From a virus, in IMG/VR virus record IMGVR_UViG_3300025889_011041, positions 1 to 31,037 of that record: 31,037 nt of DNA. One strand, 5' to 3'. Shown piece by piece: positions 22,681 through 29,164 of this stretch. Position numbers and translations under genes: made by a program. Position 1 is the first letter of the stretch; every line of letters starts with the position of its first letter. Below the pieces are notes generated by a model, which had not been told where the DNA came from, ran no database searches, and saw only the letters and a program-made list of their open reading frames with translations.

Positions 22681-24249
22681 ATGACCACACAACTAAGCCA
22701 CGGAACCGAACTCCGCAACAAGGTTCTTGACGGCGTAAACACTCTTGCGGATTACGTAGCAACAACACTCGGACCCAAAGGACAGAATGTTCTTATCCAT
22801 CAAAAGGATAGGCGCCCATTTGTAACTAAGGATGGCGTCACTGTAGCACAGAACGTCAGCTTTGAAGACCCACACATGAATGCGGGAGCAGAAGTAGTAA
22901 AGCAAGTATCAGCAATGACTAACGCAGAAGCAGGAGATGGAACTACAACTTCTACTGTTCTAGCAAGAGAGATTCTTGTCCAAGCAAACAAGCACATCGC
23001 CTCGGGAACTTCTCCAATCGAAATCAAGCGTGGCTTAGAGCAATGCCTAACAGAAGCTATTCAGGTTATTGAGGAGATTGCACAACCTATTTCTTCAGCA
23101 GAAGATGTAAAGCACATTGCAACCATTTCAGCGAACAATGACGAAACTATTGGAACGCTTGTGGCAACAGCAGTAGACAAAGTAGGAAAGAATGGTTCTA
23201 TCACTATTGAGGAAGCACGTTCTTTGGAGACAAGCCTTGATTTGGTAGAAGGTTTTCGCTTTGATAGTGGGTATGCCGCCACTGCGTTTGTTACGGATGA
23301 AAGACGTGGTGTGTGCCGATATGAGAACCCAATGTTCTTTATTACTGATACCAAGGTGGATCAAGTAAATCAAATTTTACCTGCATTGGAGATAGCAGCA
23401 CGTGAGGGCAGACCATTCGTAATTGTTGCAGAAGAAGTGGAAGGTCAGGCTTTGGCTGCACTAATTATGAATACTATGCGGGGCTCAATGAAAGTTGCAG
23501 CCGTCAAAGCTCCTCGCTATGGAGAAGAGAGAAGAGCAATCATGAGTGACCTCGCAGTCTCAACAGGGGCTAAATTCTTTCAACAGTCTTTGGGGCACAA
23601 ATTAACCGAAGTGTCTCTAACTGACTTTGGAAAGGCGGCAAGTGTGGAGATCACCAAAAACACCACTACGGTTGTTGATGGTGAAGGAGACTATGAAAAA
23701 GTTGATGAGACCATTGAGCGTATCAAGGTCGATATACAACAAACTGAAGACATCCATGAGGCAGGGCGACTCCAAGAGCGTGTTACTCGCCTCTCTTCTG
23801 GTGTTGCTATTATCCGTGTTGGCGCTTCATCTGAAGTAGAGATGATTGAGAAGAAGCATCGCATTGAGGATGCTTTGGAAGCAGTCAGGTCAGCACAACA
23901 AGAAGGAATCGTACCTGGAGGTGGGATGACCCTGCTTCGTGTATCCAATACCATCACTCCAAACTTTGCAACTGAGGAACAAGCAGCAGCATTTTCCATC
24001 TTCAAGAGAGCACTGGAAGCGCCATTCAGAACAATGGCTACCAACGCAGGTTTATCCCCAGATGTTGTTCGTCTAAAGGTTGAGGACACCGAAGGCTTTG
24101 AAGGTATCAACTTTGCTAACGGAGAAAAGGAAGACCTTAAAGCAACAGGTGTTCTTGACCCAGCAAAGGTCACTAGATGTGCTCTTAAGAACGCTGTATC
24201 AGTAGCTGGAACACTTCTTCTCACAAACCACAGCATTGTCCACCAGTAG
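22681..24249 (+). CDS. groEL: GroEL chaperonin (HSP60)
   Basis: 522 residues, group I chaperonin. The equatorial ATP site is intact: TTLGPKG (28-34), KDGVTVA (50-56), and AGDGTTT (84-90, with D86 equal to E. coli D87). IEDALEAVRSAQQEG carries the second catalytic Asp and GIVPGGGM follows. The apical domain (about 185-370) keeps the overall plan. It lacks the C-terminal GGM tail and ends at NHSIVHQ, so it is about 26 residues shorter than E. coli GroEL. It should fold phage proteins as a double ring, with the GroES-like protein at 7755 as a natural cap. It has its own promoter and precedes the holin-like gene. Confidence 0.95.
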   Translation: MTTQLSHGTELRNKVLDGVNTLADYVATTLGPKGQNVLIHQKDRRPFVTKDGVTVAQNVSFEDPHMNAGAEVVKQVSAMTNAEAGDGTTTSTVLAREILVQANKHIASGTSPIEIKRGLEQCLTEAIQVIEEIAQPISSAEDVKHIATISANNDETIGTLVATAVDKVGKNGSITIEEARSLETSLDLVEGFRFDSGYAATAFVTDERRGVCRYENPMFFITDTKVDQVNQILPALEIAAREGRPFVIVAEEVEGQALAALIMNTMRGSMKVAAVKAPRYGEERRAIMSDLAVSTGAKFFQQSLGHKLTEVSLTDFGKAASVEITKNTTTVVDGEGDYEKVDETIERIKVDIQQTEDIHEAGRLQERVTRLSSGVAIIRVGASSEVEMIEKKHRIEDALEAVRSAQQEGIVPGGGMTLLRVSNTITPNFATEEQAAAFSIFKRALEAPFRTMATNAGLSPDVVRLKVEDTEGFEGINFANGEKEDLKATGVLDPAKVTRCALKNAVSVAGTLLLTNHSIVHQ

Positions 24250-24261
24250 AGACTAATTATT

Positions 24262-24282
24262 ATTACGGAGGGCACCCGTAAT
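24262..24282 (+). promoter_or_regulatory. Hairpin sequestering ribosome site and start codon
   Basis: ATTACGG (24262-24268) pairs with CCGTAAT (24276-24282) around a 7-nt loop. The stem takes in the first bases of the GGAGG ribosome site (24267-24271) and AT of the ATG at 24281. Translation of the holin-like gene should be low until the hairpin opens, or may depend on ribosomes arriving from groEL. Confidence 0.6.
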
Positions 24283-24550
24283 GGTAGAACCACAAGATTA
24301 TCTATTAGAGCTACAATCAAAACTTGATAGAGTAGCCAACGGCATTGACGTTATGAGCAGTAAGCAAGAGCAAATGTCGGAGGACATAGCAAAAATCAAA
24401 GAAGCAGTTTATAATCCAGATCAAGGGCTCTATGCTAGAATAAGAGAGCTTGAAACTTGGAAGCGCACTTCTTCTAGGATGATCTGGACACTCTTCACCA
24501 CCCTTATAGGTCTTATCGGGGCTTTTATATTAAAAAACTTAGGAGCATAA
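24281..24550 (+). CDS. XhlA/holin-like membrane protein
   Basis: 89 residues. A heptad-like helix (about 5-62, LLELQSKLDRVANGIDVM...ARIRELETWKR) is followed by one transmembrane helix (68-85, IWTLFTTLIGLIGAFIL) and a short basic tail (KNLGA). This is the layout of XhlA-type haemolysin/holin-associated proteins. It could help form the membrane lesion that releases the endolysin, or anchor a complex at the membrane. Its ribosome site lies in a hairpin, as expected for a timed lysis function. The TAA is followed directly by the next ATG. Confidence 0.58.
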   Translation: MVEPQDYLLELQSKLDRVANGIDVMSSKQEQMSEDIAKIKEAVYNPDQGLYARIRELETWKRTSSRMIWTLFTTLIGLIGAFILKNLGA

Positions 24551-24835
24551 ATGTTAGTAGAAATAAAAAGATTACTAATTGAGAACGATGGATACAACAG
24601 GAATGTATCTTTACAGAGAATGTATGTTAATTCCAATAGCATAGTTTCAATCTCTGATTATCACGGAGCACAAAATTTTTTGCTTCAAGAAAATTCCAGA
24701 TTTGCAAAAGAAAGTTTCTCACTTGTCAAGCTAAATGAGGGCGGGAGAACAGAAGAGATTATTGCCTATGGTTCAGCAGAGCAAATTTATGGCTCTATCG
24801 GAGCTTCAACAGGCAAGAGGATACTAAATGACTGA
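24551..24835 (+). CDS. Small hypothetical protein
   Basis: 94 residues. The first half looks beta-rich (VEIKRLLI, NVSLQRMYVNSNSIVSISDY), like a small barrel, and a Gly/Ser-rich end follows (AYGSAEQIYGSIGASTGK). No family recognised; a distant resemblance to FlbD-like small barrels is too weak to use. It has no gap after the holin-like gene and overlaps the glutaredoxin by 8 nt. Confidence 0.5.
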   Translation: MLVEIKRLLIENDGYNRNVSLQRMYVNSNSIVSISDYHGAQNFLLQENSRFAKESFSLVKLNEGGRTEEIIAYGSAEQIYGSIGASTGKRILND

Positions 24836-25070
24836 AAAGTTTATTATTATAGGACGCTCAACTTGTCCTTTTTGTGTTAGAGCAGTAGATTATTGTACCG
24901 CAAAAGAAAGAGAAAGCATCTTTCTTGACTACGCTGGAAAAGAAGAGATGCTAGAAGAATATAAGCAGTTTCATAATCATCCAACAGTACCGATTGTGCT
25001 TGCTAATAACTTGGAAACAGGTTATACTAAGAAAGTAGGTGGATACACGGACTTGTTGGAGTATTTATGA
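24828..25070 (+). CDS. Glutaredoxin
   Basis: 80 residues, a minimal glutaredoxin. The dithiol active site is C13-P-F-C16 after a strand (FIIIGRSTCPFC). The cis-proline loop is PTVPIVL, and GGYTDLLEYL is the usual glutathione-contact end. It would reduce disulfides with glutathione; a clear client is the ribonucleotide reductase at 5566, whose CxxxxC tail must be re-reduced. T4 NrdC plays this part. It shares an ATGA overlap with the next gene. Confidence 0.92.
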   Translation: MTEKFIIIGRSTCPFCVRAVDYCTAKERESIFLDYAGKEEMLEEYKQFHNHPTVPIVLANNLETGYTKKVGGYTDLLEYL

Positions 25071-25402
25071 ATAACGAACCCATCCCAGTAAAAGTTAGTG
25101 TACTAAAAGTAATATATTCAGCTCTTTTCCCAATAAAAATAAGATTGGATGCTCTATTAGAAGATGTTTATGCTAAAAACTTGTCGTTATCTCAGGCTGA
25201 ACTAACAGCTTTGTTAGAATTTCGTTCCGCATCTGCAACGGCAGAGCTAATGCTTGACGATTACTTGGAACAAGCAGAAGAAAATGAAGTAGAGAGGCTA
25301 TTTTTACCAGCAGCAGAGTTCAGCTTGTTGCTTGACCTTTCGAAGACAGCGGAACTATCAACAAGAACACCAATAGCCAACTCGGGACTTTGGAGACATT
25401 GA
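25067..25402 (+). CDS. Small hypothetical protein
   Basis: 111 residues, helical, leucine- and alanine-rich (LSQAELTALLEFRSASATAELMLDDYLEQAEENEVERLF), without transmembrane segments or cysteines. A central helix run suggests oligomerisation. No family recognised. It sits between glutaredoxin and a membrane protein, sharing start/stop overlaps on both sides, so it is translated as part of the operon. Confidence 0.5.
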   Translation: MNNEPIPVKVSVLKVIYSALFPIKIRLDALLEDVYAKNLSLSQAELTALLEFRSASATAELMLDDYLEQAEENEVERLFLPAAEFSLLLDLSKTAELSTRTPIANSGLWRH

Positions 25403-25740
25403 TGAATTTATATATCGGCATCGCACTGGTATTCTTGGGGCAGGTCATAGGCTGGTTCCAACTAAACTCCCAACTCCTATCGGAATGGTGGGCTGGTAAA
25501 CCTTGGCTGACTGCGCTAGTCTTGGGTGTTCCTTGTTCTATGGCTTTCTGGTATTCTTGGAGGATGATAGTAGACGAAACTGGCTCTGCTTGGACGGCTA
25601 GGTTTATTGGATCCTCTGCTGGTCTTATCGTTTTTCCTATCCTCACTTGGTTTCTTCTCGGGGAAACAATGTTCACACCAAAGACTATGATTTGTCTTAG
25701 TCTCGCAGTTCTTATAATTTTAATTCAACTTTTTTATTGA
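25402..25740 (+). CDS. Small polytopic membrane protein
   Basis: 112 residues from ATG 25402 (GGAG at 25392-25395 and TGATG overlap decide the start). Four hydrophobic segments can be drawn: YIGIALVFLGQVIGWF, LTALVLGVPCSMAFWYSW, FIGSSAGLIVFPILTWFLL and MICLSLAVLIILIQLFY. The layout resembles half-size DMT/SMR-type transport proteins, and an inner-membrane position is expected. A holin role is possible given the holin-like gene upstream, but is inference. The C-terminal codons contain the -35 of the hsp20 promoter. Confidence 0.6.
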   Translation: MNLYIGIALVFLGQVIGWFQLNSQLLSEWWAGKPWLTALVLGVPCSMAFWYSWRMIVDETGSAWTARFIGSSAGLIVFPILTWFLLGETMFTPKTMICLSLAVLIILIQLFY

Positions 25741-25766
25741 CATCCAAAACATCGTGCTTACATTAT
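25737..25766 (+). promoter_or_regulatory. Sigma70-like promoter of hsp20
   Basis: A perfect TTGACA (25737-25742) with either TACATT (25759-25764, 16-bp spacer) or CATTAT (25761-25766, 18-bp spacer). The -10 is weak. The leader would be about 60 nt. Confidence 0.5.
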
Positions 25767-25773
25767 CTATGTA

Positions 25774-25798
25774 GCCAAGTTGCCGACAGGGACTTGGC
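25774..25798 (+). promoter_or_regulatory. Stem-loop in hsp20 mRNA leader
   Basis: GCCAAGT (25774-25780) can pair with ACTTGGC (25792-25798), an exact 7-bp stem with an 11-nt loop. It does not cover the AGGAGG ribosome site (25821-25826). No T-run follows. Small heat-shock genes often have thermosensing leaders, but this site does not itself mask the ribosome site. Confidence 0.45.
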
Positions 25799-25834
25799 GA
25801 ATAGAGTAACTTGCTTAATAAGGAGGACAATAAA

Positions 25835-26260
25835 ATGAATGCAATTACTACATACAGACCAGGTTTATTAGGTCACAAAGTTATTGATGAGGTTTTCAAC
25901 AACTTCTTCACAGACTTCCCCACCCATTTGAAGGCATCCACACAGGGTTATCCCGTTGCCGACATTTATCGAGACGACGATGGCTCTACCGTGTTGGAGT
26001 TTGCTCTAGCGGGGTTCAAGAAGAAAGAACTATCCATAGACATACAGCCTGATAAGCGTTCTATCACCATCACAGGACAAGTTGATGAGGATAATGAAAA
26101 AAGACAAAGGATTGCTCGTAGGAACTTTACGAGAACCTATGTGAATTATGACGACAACCTTGACCTAACACAAGCGAAGGCGTCATTTGAAAATGGTTTA
26201 CTTTCAGTTAGAGTTCCGCAACGGCCAGAGGTCAAACCTTTGTCTATCGAAATCAAATGA
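25835..26260 (+). CDS. Hsp20 / small heat-shock protein
   Basis: 141 residues from ATG 25835, chosen because AGGAGG is at 25821-25826 and the N-terminus then fits the family. An alpha-crystallin domain runs about 38-130: PVADIYRDDDGSTVLEFALAG, then ELSIDIQPDKRSITITG, a FTRTYVNYDDNLDLTQAKASFENGLL-type strand pair and SVRVPQ. A C-terminal LSIEIK supplies an I-x-I-like docking motif. It would hold unfolding proteins without ATP for GroEL or host Hsp70. Hsp20 genes are known in marine cyanophages. It is followed by a terminator. Confidence 0.9.
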   Translation: MNAITTYRPGLLGHKVIDEVFNNFFTDFPTHLKASTQGYPVADIYRDDDGSTVLEFALAGFKKKELSIDIQPDKRSITITGQVDEDNEKRQRIARRNFTRTYVNYDDNLDLTQAKASFENGLLSVRVPQRPEVKPLSIEIK

Positions 26261-26265
26261 TTTCA

Positions 26266-26295
26266 GGGGAGCGAAAGCTCCCCCTTTCTTTTCTT
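26266..26295 (+). terminator. Rho-independent terminator after hsp20
   Basis: GGGGAGC (26266-26272) with GCTCCCC (26277-26283), a 7-bp stem closed by a GAAA tetraloop, followed by a pyrimidine/T-rich run (CTTTCTTTTC). Confidence 0.85.
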
Positions 26296-26297
26296 TC

Positions 26298-26326
26298 TTG
26301 ACTATTTATAGTAAAAAGGTTATTAT
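26298..26326 (+). promoter_or_regulatory. Sigma70-like promoter, predicted leaderless
   Basis: TTGACT 26298-26303, 17-bp spacer, TATTAT 26321-26326, then exactly 6 nt before ATG 26333. The nearest purine-rich AAGG (26316-26319) would lie outside the transcript. Confidence 0.78.
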
Positions 26327-26332
26327 CTTACT

Positions 26333-28195
26333 ATGAACTTCAACAACACATGGCGTAACTACGTCAACAAGCCAACAAAATCAAAAGGTCAACTCCTTGG
26401 AGAGCAAATCTTTCGTGAGTATAAGCTACTCGCAGAAGGTAAAAAGGATGACGCAAAGAAGATAGCACCAATAACGGCTCACTTTGGAACAGTAGACCTA
26501 ATCGCAGACCAGCTTCGCACTATGTTGGGCGACAAGGGAGTTGGCAAATATATTGTGTTCGCCGCCAGAGAAATGGAGCCTGTCTACCAGAACAACTATG
26601 TTCCTTATACGAAAGAAGACGGAACGACAGGATATACGGATAGACCCAATCGTGAATTTAGATACATGACGGGACACCTAGAACAAATCATGACAGCAAT
26701 AAGGGAGTTCCAGACCAACCAGAATAGACTGGAACAAAGAGACATAAACAAATATACTCTCCGTTCCTTGCGCAGAACACTAGATAATCTACCAGAGTCA
26801 GAGACAGCAAAGCAAAAGAAACTTCGTGATAAATCAGAAGCAGAAAAGAACTCTGAACTTGTTTATAACGTAAATGGCATTATGGCTGTTAGACCACTTA
26901 CAACACAAGCCAGTTGTTATTTCGGGCACAACCCAAGACTAACAACGTGGTGTATCTCAACAAAGTCGAAGAGAAACTACTTCGACCAATACACAAAAGA
27001 AGAAGGCAAGGCTTTCGTTATTGTTCGCTTCTTTGGCATTCCAGAGGATGACCCAGAACACATCATCTCGATGCAGTGGTCGGGACCAGGTGAGCCAGAG
27101 TTCGAAATGTATTGGGACGCACCAAATGAATCACAGAACCCTGACGACCTTTTCTTTGTGGTCCAGAAGCACGTCGAAGGAATGTTTCCCGACAACGAAG
27201 AAAATTGGGAGGATCTAACGCAGGAGCTTCACGATGCTCTTTATGACGCCGCACAAGAAGTAGTTTTCGACAACCCACCAGACGACCCAGGTGATATGAC
27301 AGAACAGAAGTGCGAAAGAATAGAAGATGAGTTCAACGAGAAGTCCCAGTTCACAAATCTTTATTGGCAAGTAGACCAAGACACATTCCAAACGGAAGGT
27401 TATGTTTCGGTTTTCTACGGAGCCAGAACAATAATTGAGCTAGACCCAGAGCACCACGGAATAACAGAGGAGGCTATAAATACAGCAGGCTACCAAAAAT
27501 GGAGAGAGCTAGAAAGAAAGTTGGAGATGCTCAGTGAGAAGGCAGGACTTTATCAGTTCGAGGACTACAATCTATACAAAGACTCACGCTCAGACGGCGT
27601 GGTGGTTCTGGAACTCAAGCACGTAGCTGGAAATGAAACAGCAGGTTTTACACTTGAGGGCTTTGAGGAGTTCGCCAATGACACTCTAGCAATAGAAAGA
27701 GAGGATGCGATGATGACCAGAAAGATAGCGATAGACCTTCTACAAGATGAGTTCTCGGGAGAAGACCAAGGTCTACCAGCAGAGGACGAGCAAGGACTAG
27801 ACAACGAGATTGATGAAAACATGTTTTACAAAGAAGTAGAAAGACAACTCCTCGGAGAAGAAAAAGGTAGAAGCAGACAGCGAGGTATCTATAAGTTTCA
27901 CTGCATGATTTCTTACAACATCATAGCAGAAGCAGACAAGTCAAGAGGTCTTGACGATATTCTAGCAGACTTACGTGCCCTTCCAAATGTAACAATCGTT
28001 ACGGTTGCTATCAAAAACCAAAAGGTCGCTGAAGGGAGATACATAGCTGGTTTGGCTATTAAGTTCATTCCATCGACTCCAGGTGATATGAGCCAGCCAG
28101 AACTAACAAAATCAAGAATAGTAAAGGATATAAAGAGATTAGCCAATGTTCTATCTCTCTTTAAACTTTCTGTTGGTTTGCAGAGATTGGAGTAA
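26333..28195 (+). CDS. Large unknown phage protein
   Basis: 620 residues, acidic, family not named. The N-terminus (NNTWRNYVNKP, then REYKLLAEG) looks like starts of marine phage head or tail proteins. Residues 193-232 (ASCYFGHNPRLTTWCIST, then FDQYTKEEGKAFVIVR) carry a W-C-I motif followed by a Y-F-x-x-Y block and a beta strand, a pattern I recognise from unnamed phage proteins. A charged middle separates this from a compact C-terminal domain (about 515-620) with a strand-helix-strand plan (GIYKFHCMISYNIIAEA, NVTIVTVAIKNQ, YIAGLAIKFIP), possibly ferredoxin-like. It is the first gene after a terminator and promoter and would be leaderless. Virion component is inference. Confidence 0.6.
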   Translation: MNFNNTWRNYVNKPTKSKGQLLGEQIFREYKLLAEGKKDDAKKIAPITAHFGTVDLIADQLRTMLGDKGVGKYIVFAAREMEPVYQNNYVPYTKEDGTTGYTDRPNREFRYMTGHLEQIMTAIREFQTNQNRLEQRDINKYTLRSLRRTLDNLPESETAKQKKLRDKSEAEKNSELVYNVNGIMAVRPLTTQASCYFGHNPRLTTWCISTKSKRNYFDQYTKEEGKAFVIVRFFGIPEDDPEHIISMQWSGPGEPEFEMYWDAPNESQNPDDLFFVVQKHVEGMFPDNEENWEDLTQELHDALYDAAQEVVFDNPPDDPGDMTEQKCERIEDEFNEKSQFTNLYWQVDQDTFQTEGYVSVFYGARTIIELDPEHHGITEEAINTAGYQKWRELERKLEMLSEKAGLYQFEDYNLYKDSRSDGVVVLELKHVAGNETAGFTLEGFEEFANDTLAIEREDAMMTRKIAIDLLQDEFSGEDQGLPAEDEQGLDNEIDENMFYKEVERQLLGEEKGRSRQRGIYKFHCMISYNIIAEADKSRGLDDILADLRALPNVTIVTVAIKNQKVAEGRYIAGLAIKFIPSTPGDMSQPELTKSRIVKDIKRLANVLSLFKLSVGLQRLE

Positions 28196-28205
28196 CCAAT
28201 GCACC

Positions 28206-28292
28206 ATGAAAGAAAAAAAGGTTGAATGGCATTTAGTTTTTGCTTCTGTGTTCCTAGCAATTTCAATGTTTATTTTAAAGAATTACTTGTAG
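28206..28292 (+). CDS. 28-residue single-pass membrane peptide
   Basis: A short ORF with a basic N-terminus (MKEKKVEW), one transmembrane helix (HLVFASVFLAISMFIL) and a lysine-bearing tail (KNYL). The composition and orientation are those of a real membrane peptide rather than a random frame. The ribosome site GGAG (28189-28192) is 13 nt away from ATG 28206, which is long; a nearer ATG at 28199 opens only an 8-residue frame. A regulator of a membrane complex, or a lysis accessory, is possible. Confidence 0.45.
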   Translation: MKEKKVEWHLVFASVFLAISMFILKNYL

Positions 28293-28303
28293 TCTAAGCC
28301 TCA

Positions 28304-28324
28304 TTTCCCTATTTATAAGGGAGA
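28304..28324 (+). promoter_or_regulatory. Hairpin over ribosome site
   Basis: TCCCT (28306-28310) pairs with AGGGA (28318-28322), extendable by T-G and T-A pairs, with loop ATTTATA. The 3' arm is the AGGGAG ribosome site of the gene at 28331. A further GAGAG stays outside the stem, so repression would be partial. Confidence 0.35.
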
Positions 28325-28330
28325 GAGAAA

Positions 28331-28651
28331 ATGCTTGGAGACGACCTAGAAATCGGTGATTTAGTAACTCACGTTCTATACGGAAGAGGGTGGATTGGGA
28401 TAATTGTAGATTTCAAAGAAAGTGGATTGAAATCGAAAAACAAGGCGTCTCGAAAGGCATTAGTCCAATTACAACCAGGAACAGAACATGCAAACTTTTT
28501 CAAAAGAACTTTTGCTTGTGAAAGGATAAATGATAGTCTTGGATATGTTTCCGTCAATTGGCTGTTTAGGGTGAGAGAAAAAAATGAAAAGCCTCGATCT
28601 TCACGGAACACGACACCACCAAGCGGAAGAGAAGGTGAGGAGATTCCTTAA
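28331..28651 (+). CDS. Small SH3-barrel-like hypothetical protein
   Basis: 106 residues. The first 80 read as a small beta barrel: EIGDLVTHVLYGRGWIGIIV, then ALVQLQPG and YVSVNWLFRV. This resembles phage and plasmid SH3-like proteins, often nucleic-acid or protein adaptors. The tail is polar and probably disordered (RSSRNTTPPSGREGEE). ATG lies behind AGGGAGAGAG. It overlaps the Smr gene by 68 nt in another frame, and its disordered tail matches that overlap. Confidence 0.55.
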   Translation: MLGDDLEIGDLVTHVLYGRGWIGIIVDFKESGLKSKNKASRKALVQLQPGTEHANFFKRTFACERINDSLGYVSVNWLFRVREKNEKPRSSRNTTPPSGREGEEIP

Positions 28652-28802
28652 TTTCGCCACTCTCCCTTGTCAAATAATAACAGGTAACTCCCAACAAATG
28701 AAACAAATAGTGAAAAATGTTGTTGATGAGTATGAGTGGTTTTGTTACCATAAAGATAGTTATAATTGCGGAACGCTTATAATAACGGAGAAAGAGTTAT
28801 GA
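28584..28802 (+). CDS. Smr-domain protein
   Basis: 72 residues, a minimal Smr (small MutS-related) domain. It begins MKSLDLHGTRHHQAEEKVRRF, with the hallmark LDLHG. The second motif IITGNSQQMKQIV (32-44) is in the TGxG position, with S for the last glycine. Smr domains have RNA or DNA nicking activity, and Smr endonucleases rescue stalled ribosomes or act in recombination. The start lies within the tail of the previous gene. It overlaps the HEXXH protein gene by 4 nt (ATGA). Confidence 0.7.
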   Translation: MKSLDLHGTRHHQAEEKVRRFLNFATLPCQIITGNSQQMKQIVKNVVDEYEWFCYHKDSYNCGTLIITEKEL

Positions 28803-29164
28803 AAAACTGGAAACCTATTTTTATCGAGAATAGCAAGATACCAGTATGGTTATCTTATATCGCTCCAATACGGATACACGCCATATCAATTGGTGTCTTT
28901 GTGTGGTGCAGGAGTATTATGTCTGATGTCACAAAGAGGCACGAAACTATCCATTTTCAGCAGCAGCTGGAACTTCTTTTCGTTTTCCAGTGGATTTTAT
29001 ACGGATTATCGTGGCTTCACGGGTTGTGGAAATACAAAGATTCGGCAGTTGCTTATAGGGAAAATGTTTTCGAAAGAGAAGCATATTCCAAAGAACTAGA
29101 AGAAGATTATTTAGAAAACAGACCTAGGTTTGCTTGGTTGAAATATATAGGAGAAAAGAAATGA
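28799..29164 (+). CDS. HEXXH-motif membrane protein (gluzincin-like)
   Basis: 121 residues from ATG 28799 (GGAG 28787-28790). A hydrophobic segment (IRIHAISIGVFVWC, 25-38) is followed by RHETIHFQQQLELL, with the zinc-protease signature H48-E49-x-x-H52. A second hydrophobic helix (LFVFQWILYGLSWL, 60-73) and then VFEREAYSKELEEDYL supply E92/E94 as a likely third zinc ligand. The pattern matches a small family of membrane-embedded proteins with unknown substrate that I associate with Bacteroidetes. It overlaps the Smr gene and the endolysin gene, so it may help activate or release lysis or envelope proteins. Protease activity is inferred. Confidence 0.68.
   Translation: MKNWKPIFIENSKIPVWLSYIAPIRIHAISIGVFVWCRSIMSDVTKRHETIHFQQQLELLFVFQWILYGLSWLHGLWKYKDSAVAYRENVFEREAYSKELEEDYLENRPRFAWLKYIGEKK

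Noticed and set aside
23691-24320. A 209-residue minus-strand frame across the end of groEL
   Set aside because: It is a shadow of a strongly conserved groEL reading frame; composition is Ser/Ala/Thr-rich and no start signal is seen.
28199-28225. An 8-codon ORF starting at ATG 28199 with good ribosome-site spacing
   Set aside because: The peptide is too short to support; at most it could tune initiation at the overlapping 28206 frame.
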